A DNA stretch of 50,858 nucleotides. Origin: Caldatribacterium sp964426875 (GTDB lineage: Bacteria > Atribacterota > Atribacteria > Atribacterales > Caldatribacteriaceae). The stretch is from NCBI GenBank assembly GCA_964426875.1, contig CAYRSB010000016.1, forward strand, positions 1 to 50,858. The letters run 5' to 3'. Each line of letters opens with the position of its first letter. Positions within the stretch are counted from its first letter, which is position 1. The notes beneath the pieces were generated by a model. It was not told where the DNA came from. It searched no databases and was given only the letters and a program-made list of their open reading frames with translations. This document shows positions 1 through 7,627 of this stretch, piece after piece. The position numbers were made by a program, and so were the translations under genes.

Positions 1-420
1 GCCGGGGTGACGGGGTAAGGGGTGGATTGCCGGGGTGACGAAGAGAGAGGGTCATTCCCGCAAGTTTCCCTCCATTCGTCATTCCCGCATGTATTAAGCG
101 GGAATCTGAACCGTGAAAGAAAAATACCGAGATTCCTGATAGAAGCATTCAGGAATGACAGAAGGGTGTAGACCCCTGATAAAAACGTTCAGGGATGACG
201 GAAGGGTGGATTGCGGGGGGTGACCCTCGATAGAAACATTCGAGGGCAGGCCCCTCGTAAAAACGTCCAGGGGCAAGCTGGGAAGAGAGAGTCATTCCTG
301 CATGTTACCCATTTCGTCATTCCTGCAAGTTTTTAGCAGGAATCTTGGGCCATCGATAAATACATTCAGGGGTGACGGAGGAAAGGATTCCGGCTGAAAG
401 ATTACCAGGGTGACGGTTTA
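1..420. repeat. Palindromic intergenic repeat array 1
   Basis: No gene is seen here. The stretch is packed with short imperfect palindromes of the types CATTCCTGC...GCAGGAATC and CCCGGC...GCCGGGGTGACG. They are bounded by CGTCAT or ATGACG/GTGACG and spaced by GA-rich linkers. Reading frames across them give low-complexity peptides, as expected of noncoding repeats. The same family recurs at 1555-2215, 3235-3975 and 7700-8010. Confidence 0.85.
51..159 (+). repeat. Exact 109-bp direct repeat, copy 1
   Basis: Identical by eye to 1998-2106. The flanking 50 bp upstream (1-50 against 1946-1997) is also similar but diverged. The two copies bracket the MntA/HepT module at 532-1348 in the same orientation, so recombination between them would remove about 1.95 kb containing that module. 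Confidence 0.9.
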
Positions 421-531
421 AAAGGAGGACGCCAGAACAGCGAGTTTTTGACAAAAAACTGCCAGAATAGCAGTGCGGTAGGGAAACAGGCAGAAGAGCG
501 TTCCAGCCAGGGTGCTCTCCAGGGGGGAATT

Positions 532-957
532 TTATAAACCAAGGAAATAGGTTATGTTCTTGAGAAAGAGGGTAAGGTCTCCCAGGTTATCCTGCAAGAT
601 TCTATAAAGGGTTTCGTCATCCACTTCCCAGTAAAGGTGTACCAGGCGATTTCTGAATCTGGCCATGGCCTTAAGTCGAAGAGTAAGACTTTCATCGAAG
701 GCTCCTTGTTCCTTCAGGACTTCAAAGGTGTCGGCATAATCCTGCGGTGTTCGAAAACCATTGTAGGATATGAGGTGGTTACACAGGTCAATGGCCGATT
801 CGATGGCGATAATCAGGTTGTACTTGGCGCTGTCAATTTTGTCAGGGTTTCCCAGGAAAGCTTCTTTTGGGAGTTGACCTACGGTTTTCAGGCGATTTGT
901 GGCCTTGCGAATTTCTCCAATAAAGCGGGCAATGGTGTCAGGATTAAACCGGAGCAT
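532..957 (-). CDS. hepT: HepT-like HEPN-domain RNase toxin (DUF86)
   Basis: A 141-residue all-helical protein of the HepT/DUF86 family. The diagnostic RX4HXY motif is visible as RNRLVHLYW at about residues 102-110. In characterised HepT proteins these Arg and His residues form the RNase active site, and the Tyr is the site of AMPylation by the partner MntA. The lengths and the helices before and after the motif fit the family. It follows the nucleotidyltransferase gene with a 14-nt overlap, the usual antitoxin-then-toxin arrangement, so the two are probably translationally coupled. RNase activity is inferred from the family. It is intact, unlike the related copy at 5034-5457. Confidence 0.9.
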   Translation of the reverse strand: MLRFNPDTIARFIGEIRKATNRLKTVGQLPKEAFLGNPDKIDSAKYNLIIAIESAIDLCNHLISYNGFRTPQDYADTFEVLKEQGAFDESLTLRLKAMARFRNRLVHLYWEVDDETLYRILQDNLGDLTLFLKNITYFLGL

Positions 958-1348
958 TCTTGACTTCCCTCAAGTATTCCTGTAAAAGGTGTCGAAAATC
1001 AAAGTACTCTCGTAAAACTAAGCTTTCGAATTTTGCCCTGCAGTCTGTGTCCCGGTCAAGCACAAGAATCTTTTTAGCCAGCACATGGTAGACAAAACCG
1101 AGGGGAGCATTGTTGATTACCCGAACATCAAAGGGAAAGTGCAATCTCCTTTCGAGTTCTTCTTCCAAGGCAAGTTCAAACCAGAGAGTGTCTATCCCCT
1201 GGGGGTCTTTGAGGTACAACGCCACATCAATGTCCCGATAGGTTTCCCGGTCTACGAAGGAACCAAAGATATAGGCAAAAAGGATTTCCTTTTTCTCTGT
1301 CAGGGTGTGCTGTAGGGCGTTCACGATTTGCGTTTTTTCGATACTCAT
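944..1348 (-). CDS. mntA: MntA-like minimal nucleotidyltransferase antitoxin
   Basis: A 134-residue MNT-fold protein. FGSFVDRETYRDIDVALYL contains the nucleotidyltransferase signature: Gly29-Ser30, then Asp39 and Asp41, which bind metal and nucleotide in the family. Characterised MntA proteins AMPylate and silence HepT. The ATG at 1348 was chosen because an extended -10 box (TGGTATAAT, minus strand 1363-1355) ends only 6 nt before it, no Shine-Dalgarno is present, and the longer reading frame upstream runs into repeat sequence. The message is therefore probably leaderless. The gene overlaps hepT by 14 nt and lies between two blocks of palindromic repeats. Confidence 0.88.
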   Translation of the reverse strand: MSIEKTQIVNALQHTLTEKKEILFAYIFGSFVDRETYRDIDVALYLKDPQGIDTLWFELALEEELERRLHFPFDVRVINNAPLGFVYHVLAKKILVLDRDTDCRAKFESLVLREYFDFRHLLQEYLREVKNAPV

Positions 1349-1354
1349 GGCGGT

Positions 1355-1363
1355 ATTATACCA
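1355..1363 (-). promoter_or_regulatory. Extended -10 promoter for mntA-hepT, probably leaderless
   Basis: On the minus strand TGG-TATAAT ends 6 nt before the mntA ATG. Transcription would start at or next to the start codon. No convincing -35 hexamer lies 16-18 nt upstream, which fits an extended -10 promoter. Confidence 0.6.
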
Positions 1364-1554
1364 TGGCAGCTTGCCATAAAAGAATGGCCCAAAACATGGT
1401 TGACAGTTTTTCAAAATGTGGGAATGGTGATGATGAAACGTCACGAGAATCGTGTCTGAGTTTTCTGTGAGAGGTTCTGACACATCAGGGATGTAGACAC
1501 CGTTGAGACGGCCGGAATAACCCTGATAAAAGCGTTCAGGGATGACGGGTAAAA

Positions 1555-2215
1555 AGGTCATGCCTGCGTGATACCCCTTCGTTGTTCCTACATGACACCC
1601 CCTTCGTCATTCTTGCATGTCTTCCTTTTTCGTCATTCCTGCAAGCTTTTAGCAGGAATCTGGATCGTGATAAGGGGAAAACACTGGATTTCGGCTAAAA
1701 GACATGCCGGAATGACAAAAAAGAAGAGAGATCCCTGACTAAAACTTTCAGGGATGACGAATGAGGGTAACGTCTTTTTCAATCGTCATGCCTGAATGTA
1801 TCTATCAGGCATGACGATTCTGGAAGGAATAAAGACCCCGGCTTAAAGATGTGCCGGGGTGACCCCTGGTAAATACATCCAGGGGCAGGCCCCTGGTAAA
1901 TACATCCAGGGGCAGGCTGAAAGGGAGACCCCGGCTGAAAAACGTGCCGGGGTGACGGAGTAAAGGGTGGATTGCCGGGATGACGAAAAGAAAGAGCGTC
2001 ATTCCCGCAAGTTTCCCTCCATTCGTCATTCCCGCATGTATTAAGCGGGAATCTGAACCGTGAAAGAAAAATACCGAGATTCCTGATAGAAGCATTCAGG
2101 AATGACGATTTTTATTTATCCGTCATGCCTGAATGCATTTATAAGGCATCTTGGACCCCTGGTAAATACACTCAGGAGTGGGTCCCTAGTTAAGGCATCC
2201 AGGGTGACGGATTAT
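1555..2215. repeat. Palindromic intergenic repeat array 2
   Basis: Continuous run of the CGTCATTCC-hairpin / GCCGGGGTGACG palindromes between the MntA/HepT module and the fused MNT-HEPN gene. It contains near-tandem short units such as the CCCTGGTAAATACATCCAGGGG pair around 1863-1915 and the second copy of the 109-bp direct repeat. No plausible gene is present in either strand. Confidence 0.85.
1998..2106 (+). repeat. Exact 109-bp direct repeat, copy 2
   Basis: Identical to 51-159, 1947 bp away, in the same orientation. The perfect match within otherwise diverged repeat arrays suggests a recent duplication or ongoing gene conversion. Confidence 0.9.
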
Positions 2216-2275
2216 TGCAGACTTTTGGCACAGATTTGCCTTGAACAGCCACTCGTTGCGTGGTCGATGGCAAAA

Positions 2276-3178
2276 TCAAATTGACTGTTTGTTTGGTTCG
2301 TGAAACCACCAGTTGAAGAATGCTTCAGCTATGTTGAGAACAGTTTCTGCTTGCTCTTGGGCTTTTTGGGCGTTGTCGAGGGTGTACTCCTCATATGGAA
2401 TCGAGAGATGCCCTCCACTGAGGATGGGGTATCGGCTTAAGGTGACTTCGGGTTCTATTGCTTCCCCGATGTCTGCCATGGTAGCAAGCTTTTCCTTCCA
2501 TTCCTGGTCTATGGGCGATTGTTTTGCGATATTTCTGAGGTCCTGACTAACAAAGTGGCTTTTTTTGAATGCACCAAGGGCTATGAGAACAGATTTTATG
2601 GCCTTTTCTGTGGCTTGCTGGAAATGGTAGACCGCCTTTTCAAAATATCCTACTTTTGTCAGGATTATGCCAGAGGCAAGGTCCCTTTGTCCATCGCAAA
2701 GCATAGCTTGAGCAAAATCCCGGTTTGTAACCTGCGAAAGGAGAGTGGCTTCCCGGTAACGTACTGGAAATTGCCACCCGTCGGAAAGTCGCACAAGATT
2801 CCTTTCCCGGATATAGGCTCGTGTTTCGCTGATGAGGTTCTGGAGGAAACCATCAGGATCAAAGAGAATCACCCCTTCTGTGGCAATGTCAAGGAAAAGG
2901 GGATTGTGGCTGCGAAAATTGTCCTGGCACTCCCTCCGGGTCATAAGAAGAATATCAAGAGGAAGGTCCAGAGCAAGAGTTCTTTTGAGCCGTGTAATGT
3001 CTGGGATTCTTTTTCTTCTCTCTGGGTGTACGTTTTCTACCACAATGAGCAGGTCGACGTCCGAATCCTCTCTGGCATTTCCTTTCGCCCATGAACCAAA
3101 AAGGATGGCAGCAACAATCCCATGGGGGAGTTTCTGTATTTTTCTTGAGAGTACAGTTATCAGTTCTTTCTGGTCCAT
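2276..3178 (-). CDS. Fused MNT nucleotidyltransferase-HEPN protein
   Basis: A 300-residue two-domain protein. Residues 1-115 are a minimal nucleotidyltransferase with GSX10DXD: Gly28-Ser29, Asp40 and Asp42. Residues about 150-295 are a PF05168-type HEPN domain, recognisable from the helix HFQQATEKAIKSVLIALGA and the RYP...PYEEYT segment followed by a helix. This puts in one chain the two activities that are separate in MntA/HepT; such fusions are known among MNT-HEPN proteins. No clear Rx4-6H motif is evident in the HEPN half, so RNase activity is uncertain and it may be a nucleotide-modifying or regulatory protein. It has no obvious Shine-Dalgarno (AT-rich TAAAATAAAGCT precedes ATG) and stands alone between repeat arrays. 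Confidence 0.85.
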   Translation of the reverse strand: MDQKELITVLSRKIQKLPHGIVAAILFGSWAKGNAREDSDVDLLIVVENVHPERRKRIPDITRLKRTLALDLPLDILLMTRRECQDNFRSHNPLFLDIATEGVILFDPDGFLQNLISETRAYIRERNLVRLSDGWQFPVRYREATLLSQVTNRDFAQAMLCDGQRDLASGIILTKVGYFEKAVYHFQQATEKAIKSVLIALGAFKKSHFVSQDLRNIAKQSPIDQEWKEKLATMADIGEAIEPEVTLSRYPILSGGHLSIPYEEYTLDNAQKAQEQAETVLNIAEAFFNWWFHEPNKQSI

Positions 3179-3234
3179 AGCTTTATTTTATCGGATATTG
3201 GTTCTCTTAACCAGGTCCTCGCCATCGGTTATAC

Positions 3235-3975
3235 CTTTAATACGTACCGGGAGGACGCCTTTTTTAATCGTCATACCTGCAAATTTCAAGCAGGAATCCA
3301 AAGTCATGGAACAAGCTTGGATTTTGGCTAAAAAATTACCGGAGTGACGATTTGTGAGGATGCTCCTGGTGAAAACGTCCAGGGATGACGAATGAAAGAA
3401 GGTCCCGGCTAAAAAGATTGCCAGGATGACGAACGAGTGAGATTCCAGCTAAAATGCTCGCCGGAATGATGGAAAGAGGATAGATTCCTGACTAAAACAT
3501 TCAGGAATGACGAAGGAGAGTGGCGTGCCGGGATGACAAATGAGAATGACATGCCGGGATGACGGAGGAGGGTGAATTGTCGGGATGACAAACGAGGAGG
3601 GTCGTTTCCGCGTGACACCCCCTTCCATCAATCCCCGCGAACTCTCCCTTTGTCATTCCCGCATGTCTCCCTTCGTCATTCCCGCGTGTTTTTAGCGGGA
3701 ATCCAAGTACAGACCCCGGCTAAAAAATTGCCGGGGTGACGAGTAGAGAAACGTCATTCCTGCATGTTTCAAGCAGGAATCTGCGCCTCTTCTATCGTTC
3801 CTGCAAGCTTTGAGCAGGAATCCAAAATTTAGACTCCTGATAAAAGCATTCAGGAGTGACAAATGAGGGTGAGCATCCAGGGATACAAGTAAAGGGTGGC
3901 ATTCAGGAGTGACGAAAAAGGTAGTGCACCGAAGTGACGTTTCCCCAACCGTCATGCCTGAATGTATCTATCAGG
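3235..3975. repeat. Palindromic intergenic repeat array 3
   Basis: Dense array of the same repeat family between the fused MNT-HEPN gene and the AbrB/PIN pair. A particularly complete unit is 3676-3742: CGTCATTCCCGC, loop, GCGGGAATCC, short spacer, CCCCGGC, TAAAAAATT, GCCGGGGTGACG. It is nearly the same as 7735-7803. No gene is supported in this stretch. Confidence 0.85.
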
Positions 3976-4074
3976 GTAGGAGTAGACTCATTGGCAAGCG
4001 TGCTTGGAGAGAACGCTCCTTTTGGGTTGGCAGAAAGTCAGCAATACAGTAAAGTTGACTTTGGAGGGTTGACC

Positions 4075-4356
4075 ATGACCATATCAGAGGATCGGGTGCA
4101 AATTGGCAAACGGGGCACAGTCACCCTGCCAGCTCGACTTCGGAGGCGCTGTGGCTTGGATGCTGGGGATTTGCTGGCGGTTCTCGACCTGGGGGGCGTG
4201 TTTGTGCTTTCTCCAGAAGTCTCTATAGTTTCTAAGATTGCTCGGGAGATTGAGCGGCTCCGCGAAGAAGAGGATTTGTCCCTCGAAGAGCTCCTCAAGG
4301 GCCTCGATGAAGAGCGCCGACGGCTCTATCAGGAACGATACGGTTCCTCGGCCTAG
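4075..4356 (+). CDS. AbrB/MazE-type antitoxin (SpoVT-AbrB domain)
   Basis: A 93-residue protein. The N-terminal half, VQIGKRGTVTLPARLRRRCG..GDLLAVLDLGGVFVLSP, is a swapped-hairpin AbrB fold that binds operator DNA as a dimer. The C-terminal half is a charged helix (ERLREEEDLSLEELLKGLDEERRRLYQERYG) of the kind that wraps a toxin. ATG at 4075 is chosen over the longer frame because GGAGGG stands 6 nt upstream and the region before it is repeat-derived. It overlaps the downstream PIN gene by 50 nt, the classical antitoxin-first layout. Autoregulation is expected from the family. Confidence 0.85.
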   Translation: MTISEDRVQIGKRGTVTLPARLRRRCGLDAGDLLAVLDLGGVFVLSPEVSIVSKIAREIERLREEEDLSLEELLKGLDEERRRLYQERYGSSA

Positions 4357-4741
4357 GGTCTATATTGATTCTGATGTCCTTTTGGCGGCGGCTTTGTCCA
4401 CTCGTGGCGCTAGTCATATTATCGTTAAGTTATCGGAGTTGACCCTTGTTGAGGGAGTGATTTCGGAGGCCGTCCAAATGGAAGTCGAGCGCAATTTGCG
4501 CGCGAAGCTCCCAGCTGCACTCCCTGCTTACCGAGCTTTGGTGCAGTCAGCTAAACTTCAGGTAGTTCCTTGGCCCACTGTGGAAAAGCTGGAAACCTAT
4601 CGAGGACAGGCTGACAACAAGGGCCTGCCCTATCTGGCTGCGGCTTGCCTTGCAGGTTGTCAGTACCTGGTCACCCACAACGCTAAGGATTACGCTCCGA
4701 AGCCTGGCCTGATTGAAATCTTAAAGCTAGTGCATTCTTAG
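4307..4741 (+). CDS. PIN-domain ribonuclease toxin (VapC-like)
   Basis: A 144-residue PIN-domain protein. VYIDSDVLLAAAL near the N-terminus carries the first catalytic Asp, SEAVQMEVERN an internal acidic residue, and QADNKGLPYLAAACLAGCQYLVTHNAKDY the C-terminal acidic cluster and THN motif. PIN toxins cleave RNA with Mg2+ coordinated by these acids. The ATG at 4307 lies inside the antitoxin gene, giving a 50-nt overlap that implies translational coupling. A later start near the VYIDSD segment is possible. The target RNA cannot be predicted. Confidence 0.82.
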   Translation: MKSADGSIRNDTVPRPRVYIDSDVLLAAALSTRGASHIIVKLSELTLVEGVISEAVQMEVERNLRAKLPAALPAYRALVQSAKLQVVPWPTVEKLETYRGQADNKGLPYLAAACLAGCQYLVTHNAKDYAPKPGLIEILKLVHS

Positions 4742-5033
4742 AGCGAGTCCGGGAGCAGCTTGCTCGGCTTGCTTGTTCTGCTCCTTCATAACCGGGGTTA
4801 CGGAGTCCGCGCTTGCAGTCTCTTATAGCGAGGGTTTCCAGAGTCAAGGCTTTTTGGAACGATTGAAAAATCTTTTGCAGTTCCCTGGTAAGCGCGTCAA
4901 GCAGTGTTTCAATTCTGAGTGAGAGCAAAGAGAGTAAAAGAGAAGGAGGGCAAAAGGAGAGATTGAAAACAAAAAAACTTGGGATTTGCAGAAAGGAGAA
5001 CAGAAGACTGCCATGTTTGGATGGGCCCATTGC
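4742..5033. other. Intergenic stretch, no gene supported
   Basis: The 292 bases between the PIN gene and the decayed hepT. A minus-strand open frame reads as a helical fragment but has no recognisable family, no ribosome-binding site and a skewed low-complexity end. It may be remnant coding sequence, but I cannot support a gene. Confidence 0.5.
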
Positions 5034-5457
5034 TCAGATTTGGATGTATCTTTTTATCGCAGTTATAAAATCCTCTATATCTTTTAAGTTTGAGCAAATC
5101 ACGGTATAGAGCTCCTCGTCGCCGACAAGGTTGTAGAAGAATGAGCCAGTCGATTTCTGTATCCTGCCACCCGAACCAGTTTTTTACTGAGCGCTTCATC
5201 GATGATTCCTGCCTCTTTGAGTCCCTGTGCTATTGCCTATACTCGGTAGCCATCTCCATATATCCGATTTTTGCTTAAGATGTGGCGACCTATATCGAAT
5301 ATAGCTTCTAATGCTCTTCGAAGAAAGCTTTCTCCTGCTGCTGGATTTCTTGTGTCCGAGAGAAAAGAGGCTTTATCGAGAGAGAAAGTTTGTGGAGTTC
5401 CTTAAGGAAGGAGTCTATAAGAACAGGTCTTTGAGCGATGAACTGTTTGTTGACCAT
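5034..5457 (-). pseudogene. Decayed HepT-like toxin gene
   Basis: Joining three frames on the minus strand rebuilds a HepT/DUF86 protein. The start is ATG at 5457, reading MVNKQFIAQRPVLIDSFLKE. After a frame change near 5325 comes FLRRALEAIFDIGRHILSK, then an in-frame TAG near 5250, then EAGIIDEALSKKLVRVAGYRNRLAH. After a further frame change near 5135 comes FYNLVGDEELY...DIEDFITAIKRYIQI and a stop. The RNRLAH toxin motif is still readable, but two frameshifts and a stop make the gene inactive as written. The ATG directly follows the TAA of the partner MntA remnant, as in functional pairs. Sequencing error is unlikely to explain three lesions plus one in the neighbour. Confidence 0.8.
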
Positions 5458-5888
5458 TTAATACTTCTCCAGCACCTCTTCATAGAATTTTTCGAGTACA
5501 TATCGAAAATCTGCTGACCTTCTCAGAATCATCATCTCATACTCTTCCCTGAATTCCTCTGATACGCTGTATACGCATATTCCCTTGAGGGCTTCAGCCT
5601 GGAAGACGGAGTGGCATTCCTGGAGGAATACCAAATCCAAGGATAGGGTTTAGATACATCTTCGAGGTCGTTATATATATCGGCATAGAGCTCATGTTTT
5701 TCTGTTATCTCTTCTATGTTCTTGAGGAAAACCACCCCCACGTCTATATCGGCAAGTGAATCGCCGATGCAGACATCCTGATCCTCTAAAACCTTTTGGC
5801 CATTCTCTTTTTGGGACCCAAAAAGATAGGCGAGGGCAATATTGTATTTTTGGCAAATCTTTTTGAACTCCTCTATCCTTTTGCCCAT
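5458..5888 (-). pseudogene. Frameshifted MntA-like nucleotidyltransferase
   Basis: The first frame, from ATG 5888, gives an MNT domain: NIALAYLFGSQKENGQ, an insert, then SLADIDVGVVFLKN with the two metal-binding Asp residues, and runs to about 5650. The C-terminal part (LDLVFLQECHSVFQAEALKG to VLEKFYEEVLEKY) continues in another frame and stops at 5458. The shift falls near an AAACCC run around 5645-5655. It is the antitoxin partner of the decayed hepT immediately downstream, and the insert between the GS and DID elements is longer than in the intact copy at 944-1348. Confidence 0.8.
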
Positions 5889-6283
5889 AGCTATGTTATA
5901 CCCATAATCTGGGGCTGGTATCTTAGTATCTTAAAATCTCCGAGGCTCTTTCCTCCAACCTCTCATTGACGCACGGGTTCAAAGCGAAACGAAGCGCCTG
6001 AAACGACAAAAAAAGACAATAGGCCTGTACCCTATAAAATGAAAAACACCCAATAAAAAGGGTTCTGCATCCAGGCGAAGGGGAGAGATAAGAAACTGGC
6101 TCGTATTACCTGGTGCCTCAAGAAGGCAAAGCCCTGCCTGAGGTCCCTGAGTTTGCCGAAAACATTCTCCGGCGACCACTCGCCGAGGGTAAGGTATTGC
6201 CCGGGTAACTTCTATCGTTGATAGGGAAGTCTGGGAGTATAAAAGAGGATTATCTCAATGCCTCACAGTTGTTGAACCTGTGC
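5889..6283. other. Gene-free stretch with inverted-repeat-bounded segment
   Basis: No gene is supported. A 313-bp segment is bounded by inverted repeats: GCACGGGTTCAA at 5971-5982 and TTGAACCTGTGC at 6272-6283 (11 of 12 pair). It could be a small nonautonomous element or a decayed insertion. The sequence TGCCTCACA..TGTTGAACCT near its right end recurs at about 8290-8310. Confidence 0.35.
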
Positions 6284-6291
6284 ACAGTTTT

Positions 6292-6319
6292 TTGCTCCCT
6301 GCGGGGATTATGGTATAAT
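6292..6319 (+). promoter_or_regulatory. Promoter of the tRNA-Val gene
   Basis: TTGCTC at 6292-6297 and TATAAT at 6314-6319 are separated by 16 nt, with TGG directly before the -10 (extended -10). The -10 ends 8 nt before the mature tRNA 5' end. Confidence 0.7.
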
Positions 6320-6327
6320 AAAAATGT

Positions 6328-6402
6328 GGGCGAATAGCTCAGGGGGAGAGCACTTGCCTTACAAGCAAGGGGTCAGAGGTTCAAATCCTCTTTCGCCCAC
6401 CA
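6328..6402 (+). tRNA. tRNA-Val (anticodon TAC)
   Basis: A cloverleaf folds by eye. The acceptor stem is GGGCGAA/TTCGCCC, followed by TA at positions 8-9 and a D-arm starting GCTC. The anticodon arm is CTTGC-CTTACAA-GCAAG with TAC at 34-36, and the T-arm is AGAGG-TTCAAAT-CCTCT. The discriminator is A and the 3' CCA is encoded (6400-6402). It decodes GUA and related Val codons. tRNA genes are frequent integration sites and this one marks the right boundary of the toxin-antitoxin island, but I see no attachment-site duplication. Confidence 0.93.
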
Positions 6403-6432
6403 GCTTTCTGGGCTTTGAGCGACTGGCCTTGT

Positions 6433-6648
6433 TTACCCCTCGATGTCGGCCACAATTCCCCGGGCTTGAGAAAAGCTTCCCTCGGGCACCAGAATCTCCA
6501 CCGGGCCGGTGTCACCGAAGTAGGCTTCCCCACCGTAGGGCATGGTGGAGGGACGGAGGATGACTCGTATGCCTTCAGCTTCAAGGTAGCTTTTGATCAT
6601 CTCGGCCTCAACACGGTTTTTGGCCACCTTCACCGTGCGGTACTTCAA
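6433..6648 (-). CDS. DUF2007 small protein
   Basis: A 71-residue protein of the DUF2007 (putative prokaryotic signal-transducing) family: VKVAKNRVEAEMIKSYLEAEGI followed by a short beta segment and VPEGSFSQARGIVADIEG. The fold resembles a small ferredoxin-like domain; the function is unknown. Its TTG start overlaps the TGA stop of araD (TTGA), so it is co-translated with the sugar epimerase. Nothing in the sequence links it to pentose metabolism beyond this position. Confidence 0.75.
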   Translation of the reverse strand: MKYRTVKVAKNRVEAEMIKSYLEAEGIRVILRPSTMPYGGEAYFGDTGPVEILVPEGSFSQARGIVADIEG

Positions 6649-7346
6649 GGAATTCCTCCTTTCTGGCCGTAGTAGGCCTTTTCGCCATGTTTGCGGAAGA
6701 AGTGTTTTTCACGAAGCGCCAGGGGAATATTGGGCACCCAGGGATTAAGAAGGAGAGTATAGTAGGCCATTTTGGCCACCTCTTCCAGGACAATGCTTGC
6801 TTCAACCGCGGCGTGAGGGTTCTTTCCCCAGGTGAACGGTCCGTGTCCAGCCACAAGTACTCCCGGGGTGGCGAGGTGGTCGAATTTTTTGAAGGTCTCA
6901 ACAATGACTGTTCCGGTGGCCTTTTCGTAGTCTCCCTCGATTTCCTCTCGGGTGAGGTGACGAGTGCAGGGAATTTCCCCAAAGAAGGTGTCGGCGTGAG
7001 TGGTACCAAGACAGGGAATGGAGCGTTGTGCCTGGGCAAAGACACAGGCCCAGGGAGAGTGGGTGTGGGCTACCCCGCCAATTTTCTCAAAGTGGCGGTA
7101 GAGTTCAAGATGCGTCGAGGTATCGGAAGAGGGGTTGAGGTTGCCCTCTACCACTTTTCCCTCAAGGTCCACCACCACCATGTGTTGCCACTCCAGTCTC
7201 TCATAGGGGACACCACTTGGTTTTATCACCACAAGACCACGGGTGTGGTCTATTCCGCTGACATTCCCCCAGGTGAGGATGACAAGGCCGGAACGTTTGA
7301 GCTCTAAGTTTGCCTCCCATACTTCCTTTTTGAGTTCTTCGAGCAC
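6645..7346 (-). CDS. araD: L-ribulose-5-phosphate 4-epimerase
   Basis: A 233-residue class II aldolase/AraD-family enzyme that interconverts L-ribulose 5-phosphate and D-xylulose 5-phosphate, linking L-arabinose or ascorbate-type catabolism to the pentose phosphate pathway. Zn ligands are visible in HTHSPWACVFAQ (two His) and AGHGPFTWG (third His); GNVSG and PSGVPYE are the phosphate-binding segments, and LGTTHADTFFGEIPC is typical of the 4-epimerase rather than fuculose aldolase. Length matches the E. coli enzyme. The start is GTG at 7346 with GGAGGAG about 8 nt upstream. No araA or araB gene is nearby, so its physiological pathway is not fixed by context. Confidence 0.88.
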   Translation of the reverse strand: MLEELKKEVWEANLELKRSGLVILTWGNVSGIDHTRGLVVIKPSGVPYERLEWQHMVVVDLEGKVVEGNLNPSSDTSTHLELYRHFEKIGGVAHTHSPWACVFAQAQRSIPCLGTTHADTFFGEIPCTRHLTREEIEGDYEKATGTVIVETFKKFDHLATPGVLVAGHGPFTWGKNPHAAVEASIVLEEVAKMAYYTLLLNPWVPNIPLALREKHFFRKHGEKAYYGQKGGIP

Positions 7347-7627
7347 CTTTTCTCTCTCCTCCCCCCAAAATAGTAGGTACGTTGCACATCATGAGTATAT
7401 CCTGTATCTCCCAAAGAGGAAAGTCAGGGTGAACGGAGTGGACGGGGAAAGAAAGGCTATCACCTCTTCCAGGGGAGGGATAAGCCCTGCTCGCGATGCC
7501 TGGTAAGGAGGTGTTCCTTCGGAGTGATATGGTTTCGGATATCGTCCCTTAAGAAACTAAATGCCTGAAGCGACCTCATCTTTCATGCCCTTCCCCAAGG
7601 GAGGAGCGAGATTGCTTCGCCCTTTTT

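Noticed and set aside
1805..2284. Open reading frames on both strands through the repeats (several of 60-100 codons)
   Set aside because: They follow palindromic repeat sequence, have repetitive VIP/FYQ-rich peptides, no ribosome sites, and similar frames exist in every repeat array.
1..4000. CRISPR array
   Set aside because: Repeats are not regularly spaced, differ in length and sequence, are palindromic with CGTCAT ends, and no cas genes are present.
4909..5199. Minus-strand frame of about 96 codons
   Set aside because: Its first half is an out-of-frame reading of the hepT remnant; the rest is low-complexity. The frame-corrected reading is clearly HepT.
6324..6563. Plus-strand frame starting at the tRNA
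   Set aside because: It covers tRNA-Val and the complement of the DUF2007 gene, with no ribosome site.
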